Part shown: in pieces, positions 31,379 through 42,954 of the stretch
How the letters are laid out: each line of letters opens with the position of its first letter
Numbering within the stretch: position 1 is the stretch's first letter
NCBI GenBank assembly: GCA_024516035.1
Contig: CM044959.1
Location: 27,006,459-27,070,458, forward strand
Direction: 5' to 3'
From: Bactericera cockerelli
Taxonomy: Eukaryota > Arthropoda > Insecta > Hemiptera > Triozidae
DNA: 64,000 bases
Position numbers and translations under genes: made by a program
Notes under the pieces: model-generated
What the model was told of the DNA's origin: nothing
Seen by the model: the letters and a program-made list of their open reading frames with translations, nothing else
Databases searched by the model: none

Positions 31379-33186
31379 TTTAATTTAATTTAATTTAATT
31401 TAATTTAAATGCCCGCAGAACGGGTGTATATTAACGAGCCGAGCTCTATTTACACAAAATACACAAATAATATTAATAATAAAAGGATAAAAATAAACAA
31501 AGGTTACAAAAATACTAATAATAAATCACAAGGGTAAACTAAAGTTCATAAAATATACTAGAAAGTACAATAAATAGAAAATTGTGAAATAACCACAACA
31601 TGTCAAAAAAAAACTGTCAAAATAAAAAAATAAACAAAATAATAAATAAAATAAAACAAAACAAAAATAAAAATAAATACATATTATAATCCTATAATTA
31701 TAAGATCGTGTCAGAAGTCAAACTCAGTAGTATCATTTGCCAGGCGCATCATCCTGTTTAGAGGAGAAAAGTGTGTGTAGTTGGTAGGGCATGTTTTCAT
31801 GTGAAAAGTATGAGCACGCCTAAGTCTACGATGGCAGTCCAACGAAACCCCACTCAAAAGATCACTACAGTCCACCTCGCCAGATAACAGCTTGCGAAAG
31901 AAGTTTAGATCAGCTTGAAGACGGCGATCCTTGAGACATTCAATATCGATCTGGTGATTAGGAAAACGGATATTAAGATAATACAGGAACCTTCTCTGAA
32001 CCCTGTCTAATAACAGCTCATGCACGTTGTAATAAGGACACCATACAACGCAGGCATATTCTAGTAAGGATCGAACCAGAGAGAAATAAAGAAGTCTAAA
32101 TGAAGAAGAAGACAAACCTTTTGATGTTCTAAAAATGTAACCGAGGATTCGATGGCATCGCATTGAGAGATTGGCGATATGGGTAGAAAACGATAAGGTC
32201 GGATCAAGACTGACACCCAGATCTTTGATTTGTTCGACATGTTTGAGAGGTTGTGAATCAATACAGTATGTAAAGCTACTGGGCTCCCTGCATCTAGAGA
32301 AGGACATATGAGCACACTTACTCAAGGTAAGTTGCAAACCATTGAGTTTTAGCCATTGGCTGAATGATGTTAAATCCTTCTGCAAGAGAATGCAATCATC
32401 CTCGCTAGCTATAGCTTTGTAAATCTTCACATCATCTGCAAACATTTGGAAAGAAGAATATTTAATGACATTAGAGAGATCATTGAAGAAAAGACTGAAC
32501 AAAAGCGGACCGGAATGGCTACCTTGACCAACTCCAGATGACACAAGAATTGAACCTGAAACACTGTCACCAATTTTTACAATTTGAGAACGGTCGGTGA
32601 AGGAGCTGTCCAACCAACGAAGAAAGGTCTCGCCTATGCCATAGGATCTTAATTTGGCAATAAGATATTTGGTATTTACTCGGTCAAAGGCCTTTGCAAC
32701 GTCAGTATAGATGGCATGGACCTCATTGCCACACTGAAGAGAACTCAAAATGTCATTCTGGAAACACAAAAGATTGGTAACTGTCGACCTCTTGGCCATA
32801 AACCCATGTTGATGATCAGATATAAACTGCTTACAGGCAAATGACAGTTTTGATGAAACCAATTTATCAAGGACTTTAGGTATAGAAGATTGTATGCAAA
32901 CACCTCGGTAATTCGATATATTGGAACGATCCCCGCTTTTATGAATAGGAAAGACATAACTAGATTTCCACAAGGTTGGATATACTCCTGAAAACATAGA
33001 TAAATTGAACAAGAACGATAAAGGAGTAGCCAAAGAAGATGCACATTTCTTTAGAATATAAGGAGGAACGCCGTCTGGACCAGAAGAATATTTCTCTGTA
33101 AGTGCCGAAAGTGCTTTGAAAATCTCAAAAGAAGACAACGAAAAAACATCAAAGTCAATACTATTCAGCAGAGGATAAACTGGAAT
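31379..33186 (-). mobile_element. 5'-truncated LINE inserted in the minisatellite (TSD GAGAT)
   Basis: The 1808-bp insertion is bracketed by GAGAT (31374-31378 and 33187-33191). Without it the minisatellite is continuous. The 3' end lies at the left with a pentanucleotide tail, (TTTAA)n on the plus strand (31379-31408), followed by a 300-base AT-rich 3' UTR and the RT frame. The endonuclease domain and the rest of the 5' end are missing, as is usual after incomplete target-primed reverse transcription. Confidence 0.93.
31711..33186 (-). pseudogene. LINE reverse transcriptase, 5'-truncated, frame open
   Basis: About 490 codons are open. The order is: RT entry SSGPDGVPPYILKKC, NYRGVCIQSSIPKVLDKL, motif A TDVAKAFDRV, motif B GVGQGSHSGPLLF, motif C MFADDVKIY, thumb and C-terminal region to about DTTEFDF. 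Active-site aspartates are retained. The clade looks jockey/R1-like, which is inferred. The apparent start M-I-T-H-L-I comes from the reverse complement of the minisatellite and is not an element start. Since the EN domain is missing, the copy cannot be autonomous even though its frame is intact. Confidence 0.93.
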
Positions 33187-33215
33187 GAGATGAGTGATCA
33201 AATACGTCTTGATAC

Positions 33216-34151
33216 AGGCAGTAGGGGAACATCAGGTATAATAATAATAATAAACTACATAGGAATAGGTGCTTTAATCTAATTAAGTAAGTAGGTGAAT
33301 TTCTATGCCTCCATTTATATTTTCCTTTTTATGCCTTTCTGAATCATTTACCTCACTGCGATGAAACTTTCTTTTTTGTTCAGACACTCGTGAAGGTTTC
33401 TCACTAAGCAAGACAAATCATTGCCTACATCGGGCACTCCGCTGGCTGTTAAAACACAATGAGGAAAAAATATTTATGTTGGATGTACATGATAGATATT
33501 AATTTAAAATTAAACATTGGCATATACCTCTACATACATACATATTAGGTAGCTCTGCTTGCATTTATGTTCTATTCAAAATTCATTTACAAGCATTCGT
33601 TTTATTAAATGGATATTTTATTTTAATATTTACTTAAGTACATACCAATGTAGGTATAAATGAATTCAATTATATTTACATATTAAACAACACCTATCTC
33701 GTTGTAACATCTAACGGTGGAACATATACCTTCATACATAGGAATTTTATGTTTGTGTTCTTTGATTTTTTTTCCACGTCTTCTAAAAATAAATTTTCTA
33801 TTTTCAAGAGCAATAATATAAATAGACCATACCGGCGGTACAGGGTGTCAAATTAAACCGTGAAAATCCATGCGTCATATTTTGATCGATTGTTCTGTTT
33901 GAGTGACAGCATGCCGGCTGCTCATCTTGAAATTTGTCTAATGAACTCCATTTTAGACATGGAATGGAATAATAATGGTAATTGTATCCCCGTTCCCCAC
34001 ACATAGTTATTTAATTTTTCTTTGTTGCCAAAGAAGAATGAATGGATTTCGATGCTAACAGTTTTAGATACCTATTTCTTAGTAAAATATGTTGCTATTT
34101 ACATGTAAATAATTTCTAATGTGATATAAATTAAATAATCACATTTTTCAG
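33216..34151. other. Mostly no feature; one solo CAGGGTGTC end
   Basis: AT-rich. At 33838 TACAGGGTGTCAAATTAAAC looks like a lone Tc1/mariner-type MITE terminus. I found no matching right end. Confidence 0.35.
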
Positions 34152-34308
34152 GCGACTTAGTGACCTCAATTTTTATGAAGAAGTTAATAATTGGAGTTTA
34201 CCCCTCAATGAACTCATATGTAATCAAGCTTTCCATTCAGCTGTCAGCGAACGCCTTGCTCGTGAGAAGAAGCTTACCAAAGGGCGGACCATGCAGTTAC
34301 AATTTTAA
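34152..34308 (+). CDS. Candidate terminal coding exon (plus), unidentified
   Basis: After a clear acceptor (CACATTTTTCAG, ending 34151), one frame stays open for 51 codons to TAA at 34306-34308. The protein-like string includes RLSDLNFYEEVNNWSLPLNE, LICNQAFHSAVSERL and AREKKLTKGRTMQLQF. Composition (charged, helix-friendly, mixed hydrophobics) is more protein-like than random frames here. The overlapping ATG-initiated frame 34160-34348 looks less natural. I cannot name the protein. Upstream exons would lie further left or outside the window. Confidence 0.35.
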
Positions 34309-36435
34309 AATCACCCATTTCATTTTTTTTAAATACAGGCTATTTTAATAGGTCTCTCGCAGCTTAATGATCGCAGTTTGGAGCTGTGTGATTGGGGGGA
34401 ATCGATCACGTGACCTTTAATCTACATGAGCCGGTACCTGGCAGGCCCATCTCAACCCGCCCATTAGTAGATATCTCGGATTTTCAACAACAAAAACACG
34501 TCTTTGAACTGATGAGATCAGCACATTTAAAATTAAAAATTATCAAAATTGAAAATTTGTGAATTATGCTTATGCCTCATTCTTCATATTAGGTGACATA
34601 TGTAGGTAATTAGGTAGTTATAACACACAGCAGTCACATAAAATATTCATGTCACTTGAATTGATAATATGTGACACGGAAGAACAATGCAGTAATTTTC
34701 ATCTTACAGAGTTACAATAAGTGAGAATACAACAATTTTACTAATTTATTTTTGCTCTTTTTGCTACTAATTTATTTTGTAACTCTTTTTGCTCAACATA
34801 AATGTCATATTTAGATAGGTTATGCCAGGTATTATGTTTATTGTTTACAGAAATTCATCATGTTTTCAAACGTACAAGATGTAATAGATTACATAATTCA
34901 TGTAAAAAAAATTACGTAATTCTCGACCATAGATTTTTCCTCACTGAGTTCTGACAAGTTTTCGACTGTGTTATGATACTTATGTTAATAGTGTGATTAC
35001 TCATTAAGTTAATATACTTTCCAGATGTTTCCAGAACTCAGTGAACAAAATTTCAGTTACATGAAGGCATAGTTGAACCCCGATAATATCTTGTGTCTGT
35101 GTCCTAAACGTATTCCTCAGAGCAATTTGCGGGGAAAATGAGTAGACTATAATAATATCTGTGCTGTACTGCGGTTAAATTTTCCAATTTATTTCATAGT
35201 GACAGCTTTAGCCCACACCTGCTGGATACCCTGATGGTAGTTTCTCTCTCTCTCTCTGTTTCCTTCCTGATGCATGAGTATGTGATTAGATGGCTTTAAT
35301 TATAATTATGTACATTATAATTATGCTCTATAGTGTATTCTATACATATACAATCCATGTTAACTGCACTGCTGCAGTGACACTAGTTCCATCCGTAGAA
35401 CCGTCCCCATCCAAATGAATCGTATGGTTGCACATCGGAATGGTGATGCAGTTATTTTGGGATTACCTGATCCGTAGATATCCTTCACGAGTAAAATACA
35501 CGTGTCATAATTAATACATAATGTGTTTTTTTTATAGTTGAGAAGGCTGTCTTGTGTCTTACAATCCAAGGAACAGCAGTTCGATTATGTGATGGAACCA
35601 AATGTCACGAATAAAATAATTTTATACTAGCCTGTATGGCACAGCAGCACTCTAACCTCAAGACATCCTAAGTTTATCTGTTCTCACCCAGTAGGCCTGG
35701 TGAACTAGGAATCTTTCCAGAACTCAGTCAACCAACTTTCAGTAATACCAAAGAGGAATAGTACGATATATATTTGTTTCTGATAATATCGTATGGTTTT
35801 GGTACATGATTTTCTTTAGGTTCTGATGTGGATCCTAAAAAGTGTTGTTTTGGAACTGAAAACTTCAAATCGAAATTTCCATAACTCAGGCCCGATACGG
35901 CAATGCCTCATTGTGTTGTGTAGAGTAAGGCTAGGAAAATAAATATATTGCCATGCCTTGGGCGTAATTTGTGTGCAGCTGAAATTTCAGCCCCATCCAA
36001 TGAATTTCCTTCTCTATAGAATGCGTAAAGTAAAAATGAATAGTTCCTTATCTCAAATGATGAATAGGTGATAACAAACGTAACGCTACATGTAAAGTTT
36101 CTACTTAATAATAATCGTTTAGAGTTTGCCGCGCTATTTCCTCAATTAGAAAGATAATAAAATTATGATTCCTCTCAACTACGAACATCAGACATGATAT
36201 AAGTAAGCTACGTACTTACGTAGGCGACTGTAAATTGTTCATAAATAGTTGATGATAATATTAAGGAAAGACTTGATCTGTGTAAAACGGATTCTGTGAG
36301 TGTATGTAACCTGCTTTCAGAAAGCAAGCCCTTTAATTTATGACACATACTTATTCTGTTTTTTAGAAACCAAGAAAAATAGAAGAGGACATCAGAATCT
36401 TTTCTTGAATTCAAGAGTAGGAATCATCTTATTAG
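34309..36435. other. No confident feature
   Basis: AT-rich. A sequence with AACTCAGTGAACAAAATTTC (35037) and AACTCAGTCAACCAACTTTC (35711) recurs loosely, and 35830-36020 resembles 61530-61620, suggesting another weak dispersed repeat. A short CT microsatellite is at 35238-35260. Confidence 0.35.
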
Positions 36436-37076
36436 ATATCGGAAGTATTGTGTTCGTTTTTGTATAAAAAAAATTGCTCCGATTTCAATTTTTTTGGACG
36501 TTTCATAAGCTCCTGAGCAACTTTGGTTTTGTGTCTGTCTATCGGGCTGTTCAATACATTCCTTGTAACGCGTAAATCTCAGAAACTAATGAGCGGATTT
36601 TGACAAAATTAGGAGACGCATTGTAGATGGCCCCATTTAAATTCATCAACTTTGCACTAGCGGTTCTTGGTAATAGAAACAATGCGCCTGATCACTAACT
36701 TTTTACTTAAACGCTTATATCTTGTGAAACCCGATTTTGATGAAATTTTGTAAATATATGCGTATTAGTGTTTTACTTAGTTCGTTTGTTTTTTGTTTTT
36801 TTTTAAATAAAATATGAGCTCTGATTTTAAAGTAAATCCAAAATTTGTCCAAAAATAAGGTCTATGACTTGCCGATATAAAGAATTTTTTGTAGAATATA
36901 TAATGTAGAAAAAACGGTGTTTTATTATAAAACAAATTTGAAGAAAATCGGTCAAGTGGTTTTAGAGATACAAGCATTTTAGTATAAAATCTCAAAATTG
37001 CCATGCATGCATATAATGTGAACCAATCACGAGGAAATTTTGTGTCCATAATTGGCGGTGTATTTTTCAACGTACT
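36436..37076 (+). repeat. RepA dispersed repeat, longest copy
   Basis: The copy begins GATATCGGAAGTATTGTGTT and contains GAGCAACTTTGGTTTTGTGT, GCGGATTTTGACAAAATT and AACCAATCACGAGGAAATT. The first third is mirrored at 46790-47125 on the minus strand and partly at 58490 and 2736. It ends where the AGGCCCG repeat begins. No ORF or terminal structure is apparent, so the class is unknown. Confidence 0.75.
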
Positions 37077-37187
37077 TAGGCCCGTATTTTTGAACGTCCC
37101 TAAAACTACTTTAGGGACAACCGTCGGGATTTTGAAATTTTTTGGCCAATGAAGTATACAAATTGTAACTTATGAATCTCTCGATTC

Positions 37188-37630
37188 CACTGAGATCATA
37201 TAATATAGAGGGAACCTTACCTATCTCGAGTTGAACAAATTTGTGCGTCCAACTTTGAACAGCTGATGGTCCCTCTTTCACAAAATCCCGGCTTCTGATT
37301 GGTTCAATTTATTTGAATTTTTTGTTTACTTCATGTAGTGGCGGACAGCTAAACATCTTTAATTTTCACGTCAGATACCAACTCTTATATTACTACATAA
37401 TAAGTAGAAAATAAGGAAAGTAAAAGAGGAAGCAAAGACAGAAATTACTAATATGTAAGTATGAAAATAGTAAAAATATTATTTCAGAAGAATTAGGTAG
37501 TTTAGGTACCCACTCTTTCGCGAGAGAAAAAATACTGCAAGTCTGGCACTGATTTTGAAATCAGCTGATGGTCCCTCTTGAACGCAAATCTTGATACATC
37601 GGGTTCCCTCTATGTTATATAACCTCAGCG
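37188..37630. mobile_element. 443-bp hAT-like MITE with 8-bp duplication
   Basis: The direct repeat CTCGATTC at 37180-37187 and 37631-37638 flanks the element. The terminal inverted repeats (about 28 bases) read C(A/G)CTGAG, then a stretch ending ATAGAGGGAACC. An 8-bp duplication with C-A-type ends suits the hAT superfamily. A solo copy of the same end lies at 47771-47815. There is no coding frame. Confidence 0.82.
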
Positions 37631-38154
37631 CTCGATTCCGTTTCCGCACAGGCGCAATATTGGGCCCTATTCAAAAGAAGGAAATGCTTTTTCTTCCGAC
37701 ATCCAAAGAAGTTGCTTCGATCTACAATAAAAAAGTTTTGAGTACAATAAAGAGTTTTTTCTTTTATCAAATATCAAAAGCTTTTGTTTCTATGGAAGTA
37801 AAAGGTATATGTACATCTGAAAGCTAAAAATAAAGCTTGCAAACATTTACTTTGCTCACGAGCAATCACTATTTTTCTATGAAATATGGCCCATTTCACA
37901 CAGAGGGTATTATTACCTCTGTGTGAAAATCATTTGTGTTATTGTTTACATTTTCTAATCTTTTCCAATATAATTCTTGTCTGGTGATTCTTTTTGTTTA
38001 ATAGTTTTGAATTGCTCTATCCTTTTTAAGAATTTAAACAAGTTTTTTTCCGAGATTGAAGCCAAATTGAAAATAATTATTACTATTCCGATCTCAGCCT
38101 TCTCAGCGAAAGAAGTACCTACAATTTATATCTCACAAGCACGAGAAAGTTTGA

Positions 38155-38302
38155 CAGCAGTGTCGATGGCACGATGAGTTCATCCGTTTTTTGTTTTGTC
38201 AATGATGTTAAGCAACGTCCAGCGAATTTAGGACTTGAATGGGTGACCATTTAAATTTGGACAATCTTGATGCTAGCTATTCCCGGTCCAACTCAGACTG
38301 TG
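38155..38302 (+). mobile_element. 5S-rRNA-derived SINE, 3'-truncated copy
   Basis: GTCGATGGCACGATGAGTTC, GATGTTAAGCAACGTCCAGC and GACTTGAATGGGTGACCATT follow the 5S rRNA order, including the internal promoter region. The tail stops after CCCAACTCAGACTG-like sequence without the usual 3' module. Confidence 0.8.
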
Positions 38303-38496
38303 TTATCTATTGTTCAATAATTGAATTAATTTATTAATAAAGAATGTTACTTCATTGTTTTATCACATATTCAATGTTTTATTTTCAATGTATTGCATTC
38401 TACTTATTTTCTACACAGGTATCTACAAAATGTACTCATTATTCATGATTTCCCAAGCCCTTCAAAGACTTTTTATGCTCTACGGTGTCAGGAGTC

Positions 38497-38640
38497 ACAG
38501 TGTCCGAGTGGTCTAGCGCACTAGACTTACATTGAAGTGAGCTGAGTTCGAATTCTGGAGTAATTAGACTTTTTTATATCTGTATTTTGGATGTTACGTG
38601 GTTCACTAATATCTTGTGAGGAAAAATGAGTATTGGTAGA
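38497..38640 (+). mobile_element. SINE-B copy with tRNA-Leu-like head
   Basis: GTGTCCGAGTGGTCTAGCGC (A box region) and GAGTTCGAATTCTGG (B box) form a class II tRNA-like head. The body TGTATTTTGGATGTTACGTG and TATCTTGTGAGGAAAAATGA matches 12190-12260. Confidence 0.8.
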
Positions 38641-38744
38641 GACGAACACTTGTGACATACGAGAATAAAAAATGAATATGTTACTTGAAATTTTGTCAAC
38701 ATACGACATACGTTGTGATATAACATCACATATAAACCAGATAG

Positions 38745-38936
38745 AGCCAGCGTTGATGGCGCGGTGAATGCACCTGTTCTCGTGGGACTACCAAAGTTAA
38801 TCAACGTCCAGGTGAAGACTTCGTGATGCAGGCATTTCGGCCCAACCCAGGCTGGCTGAAGTTAATGTGGGTAGAAAGTTTGTAAGTTTCCTACGATCGG
38901 AGGGTAAAACCACCGTCGTAATATGAAGAAAAAAAC
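38745..38936 (+). mobile_element. 5S-rRNA-derived SINE, short-head subfamily
   Basis: The head AGCCAGCGTTGATGGCGCGG continues through CCAAAGTTAATCAACGTCC, then jumps to a short linker, omitting the ATGGGTGACC part of 5S rRNA. The tail GTGGGTAGAAAGTTTGTAAG and GGGTAAAACCACCGTCGTAA matches the copies at 60957 and 61625. The same head deletion at 61625 defines a subfamily. Confidence 0.88.
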
Positions 38937-39478
38937 GAGATTGATATATGCTACCTTTGTCCTAAAATGAGGAGGGTACAGTAAAAATATTTTTTTTGCA
39001 GATACTTTATTAAAAGATACATATAATATTTTTCTTAATATTTAGAATATTACTAATAATGACAAATATTTAACTTTCAATATATACAACATGTCTTTTG
39101 TAAATAAATTAATTTGTCCAAACTACTTGTTAGCAAACTTTTTTCTTCATCAGATGTCTTGCTTGTCCTTCAGGTTCTATTAGGCCATTCAAAATAAGGA
39201 TATCTCTTGAAAGATGTTCGTCTTCCCAATGTAAATAAATACGTGGATACAGTAATATAAAAAAGGTTTTCTTTCTTTCTTGGCGGTGCAAAATTAGCGT
39301 TTTGTTTGATTCTTGAATATTGTCAGCATAATTATCAAATTTGTTAAAAAGGCTATCTATTTGTTAAATAAATAAAATACAAAATATTAACGAAGTAAAA
39401 TCACTTCCAAAAAATATTATAATGTGTCTTCACGAATTTCAAAAATACCGATGAGAAATCACCGGCAGTTGTAAAGTA

Positions 39479-41916
39479 GGGTGGAGCGATGTTTCTACTT
39501 TTTAATGGAATAGTGAAAAAAAGTTGTCTATTGGCGAGAAACTTCCGAATATGTCATTAATTTTTTTCTAAAAAATCGGGAAGATGCGCCCCGAGCCCCG
39601 CCCACTTTTGCAAAATTGTCATTTATAGACCCGTTTCCTATGAATTTTCTAATTTTTTTAGTAATACTTTTTGAAATGGAATAGTTGTAAGTGTTTACTT
39701 AATAGAATGGTCCATCATTATAAAAATAAAAAATAGTCAATTTTAAATGGTAAGTCCCGCCCCAAATTTGTCTAAATCCAACAAAATTTTCTAAAATCAG
39801 CAAAAAAGACACATATCTGCCGAATTTTCTAATTTTTCTGGGACATTTTTCCGGAACAGAATAGTATTTAAAGACAAAAACATACTATCCTCGTTTACTT
39901 AGATTAAAAAGTTTTATAAAAGTTACACGTTAAGTACCGCCCCGAGCTGCACCAAGGCCGCCTAATATTCAAGTAATAAATAGCTCTCTCTAGGCTCTCT
40001 ATTAATGAGGATGGGCATGTACTGTGGTACAGTTTTTTTTTTTTTTTTTTTTTTTTTTTCAGGGTACTTTTACAGGACACAATATTACTGAAGTACTACT
40101 TTATACTCTTTTCGTACACTTGTAACAAAAATTGACTCATATATCACATTCTTAGTGTCGCCCCAAGTTGGTGAATTCATTAGTATATTTTTATATGCTA
40201 CATGGGTAAAACACCCAAGTAATTACAATGAATAAGAACAATATATTGATGAACGGAACTTTTTCTTCATATTATGTATAATTAAAATGAAATATAAATA
40301 ATAAAGGTAGGAGGTATAAAGTTATACAAAGTAAATTTGACTGATTACAAATTACGTATTGACAGGAAAGTACCTTTCTTTTTTTAAAAAAAACTTCAAT
40401 TTTTCAAAACCGATTCGGACATTTCTAACTAAAAATTTGCTAATTTTATTTATTATTCAGGCAAAGTCCTTTTTTGTACGAAACACTGGAATCATTCTTC
40501 TGGATCCAATTTGATTCCTTATCAAACCATCTCTGGCTTCATAACCAATCACAGTGCTTGATGCATTTGTCACAAGTTTGATGTACCTTGCGACGCACTG
40601 TGTGTGGCAGGGCACATCTGGAATAAAGTTTTTCATGTTGTTGTTTTCAACAATGTTGGCCAGATCTTCGATACTGATGTCTCTTATTAATGGGGACATA
40701 GTCACAGGAAGTTCGTGCCACTATATTAAACTGCTGTAGGATGTTGCTACTTTCAGGAACAGTGACTTTTCTAACATCAGGGAACCTCTTTTCTTCACGT
40801 GATTTTTTAATTATTCTGTATGCAATTTCCCTTTGAACCAGCATAATCAACAGCAAGTTTTCAGGATGCGCGTAGAAGGCGTTTCTCGGAATAACAGGAT
40901 CTACTATTTTCTTTACACTTTCATCAAGATACTTTCTTCGTTAAATAAGATCAAGCAAATGTTTGGGTCCATCGAAACAAGATGATCTATTTTTAATTGA
41001 AAACCACATTGGACCATACACCTTTAATATGAATGTAGTCAATGTCAATGTGCTACGAACTGTTTCTTGTTAAACGTGATAACATTTTCGAATCTTAATG
41101 CACTGATATTAATTATTTCGAGAGAAAAAAAATCGCACAGATCGTTTATCAGATAACACTCGCTGTTTTCTGTCAACTGAGTTGTGGTAGGCATAAAACC
41201 CACGGATTTCTACCAAAATCTTGTTTTCTTTGTTTCTAATATTTAAGACCTTTTTGTGGCATTGATGGAGATGAATCATCATGTTTGTAAAGGATTCTAT
41301 TTCTATGATGAGTCATCATAAGAAACAGAGGATAGTTAACTTAAGTGTACCACAGTACATGAGCCCATCCTCAATAATAGAGAGCCTAGAGAGAGCTATT
41401 TATTACTAGAATATTAGGCGGCCTTGGTGCAGCTCGGGGCGGTACTTAACGTGTAACTTTTATAAAACTTTTTAATCTAAGTAAACGAGGATAGTATGTT
41501 TTTGTCTTTAAATACTATTCTGTTCCGGAAAAATGTCCCAGAAAAATTAGAAAATTCGGCAGATAGGTATGTGTCTTTTTTGCTGATTTTAGAAAAATTT
41601 GTTCTATTTGGACAAATTTGGGGCGGGACTTACCATTTAAAATTGACTATTTTTTATTTTTATAATGATGGACCATTCTATTAAGTAAACACTTACAACA
41701 ATTCCATTTCAAAAAGTATTTACTAAAAAAATTAGAAATTTCATAGGAAACGGGTCTATAAATGACAATTTTGCAAAAGTGGGCGGGGCACGGGGCGCAT
41801 CTTCCCGATTTTTTAGAAAAAAATTAATGACATATTCGGAAGTTTCTCGCCAATAGACAACTTTTTTTCACTATTCCATTAAAAAATAAAAATAAAAGTG
41901 CCATTTCGCTCCACCC
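39479..41916. mobile_element. 2.4-kb foldback element, TA duplication, carries a protein relic
   Basis: The ends GGGTGGAGCGATG and the mirror CGCTCCACCC are flanked by TA (39477-39478, 41917-41918). The inverted arms are long (about 560 bases: 39479-40040 and 41345-41916) and well conserved, and include CCGCCCCGAGCTGCACCAAG. The central part has a T31 tract (40030-40060) and a degenerate minus-strand protein (40454-41082). The outer base pattern places it with the elements at 17005 and 29626. Confidence 0.92.
40454..41082 (-). pseudogene. Relic of an uncharacterised widespread protein family
   Basis: Minus-strand fragments in order: TLTLTTFILKVYGPMWFSIK, SSCFDGPKHLLDLI then a stop (40943-40941), RRKYLDESVKKIVDPVIPRN, AFYAHPENLLLIML, then after a frameshift near 40705 MSPLIRDISIEDLANIVENN, VPCHTQCVARYIKLVTNASS and RDGLIRNQIGSRRMIPVFR, ending at a stop after KKDFA. 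The set (YGPMWF, HPEN-L, PCHTQ-V-R-KLVT-AS, RDG-IR-R--SR--MP) matches, from memory, a repeated family of unannotated animal proteins tied to mobile DNA. At least one stop and one frameshift make it dead. Confidence 0.65.
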
Positions 41917-42232
41917 TATATGTAAAGTGACCGATTTCCGACACTTCAGAATTTCAACAAATTTCATTCACGTTTAGGGTCAGCTGATTGGAAATGCAAA
42001 GAATCGTGTTGTTTATTTATATTTATATATAGATCTTTCTGGCTGAAATGGGAAAATGTTGTGATCGACTGCTTTCTGCTCATGCGCTGAGCTGCGCTCA
42101 AGATTTGTGAGAAGCGTTCGAGACTTAAGTTCAAAATAAATTCTGTCTCTGTGGCTGATATGATTCACTGCGCATGCGTATCCGGACCACTCACACTAAA
42201 TTTGTTTTAGGGTCGTTCAAAAATACGGGCCT

Positions 42233-42954
42233 AAATCATGAATCAAAATATAAACTTACCGATCTGATGAAAATGAGTTAAAATCGTGCACTGTGAGTTC
42301 TGAAACAGGCCATTTAAACATAATAAGTAGGTATATCTTCACACACAAGTATAACACAATAATATTATTACGTATTATTATCTTCAAAAGTTCATGGGTT
42401 TCCACATCGACATCGGGTACAATGCATTTGATAGAAAATCATAACCTCCATCTACTCGTACTTCATACCAAACTGTGTCAATAATAGGTAAATAAAATTA
42501 TATACTAAAATATAAATTAAATATTTTACATCATGAACACAAAGAAATACATTATAAGTGTTATTATGTTATTATGTTATTAATAACACCACGGTATGGT
42601 AATATCATGGTTCCCGCGGGATTTTATCGCATTTACCCTTAACTGACCTAATAAGTGCAAAATATATGGAGTGATATTGTAACGTACGGTCTATCACATG
42701 CTCATTAAATAATAATTAATTAATGCATTTTTCTATTAATTAATTATAATAGACTTTAACAAAGTACAAGGATATAATTATCATATTATCTATAAGTATA
42801 GGTACTTAACAATAGCAAGTTATAATTAGCTTAGTATTGATAGTTTTCCAGTTTAACTCCAGACGATGTAACGGATCTAGAAGTACCTAGGTAAATTTAC
42901 CTAGTATATACCTAGATAAATGAAGTATTCATTAACAATCTACATACTCCTATT
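42233..42954. other. No feature seen
   Basis: AT-rich sequence between the nest and the second R1 copy. Confidence 0.4.

Larger units (their letters stand above)
37078..42232. mobile_element. Outer inverted-repeat pair enclosing a nest of insertions
   Basis: The left end AGGCCCGTATTTTTGAACG and the right end, its mirror ending ATACGGGCCT at 42232, match for about 29 bases and enclose 5.2 kb. Much of that length is later insertions: the MITE at 37188, SINEs at 38155, 38497 and 38745, and the foldback at 39479. The remaining core is about 1.5-2 kb. No clear direct target duplication is visible, so the two ends could also be two independent solo termini. Confidence 0.5.

Noticed and set aside
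33838..33860. A complete CAGGGTGTC MITE
   Set aside because: Only one terminus is visible; no mirrored end with a TA duplication was found nearby.
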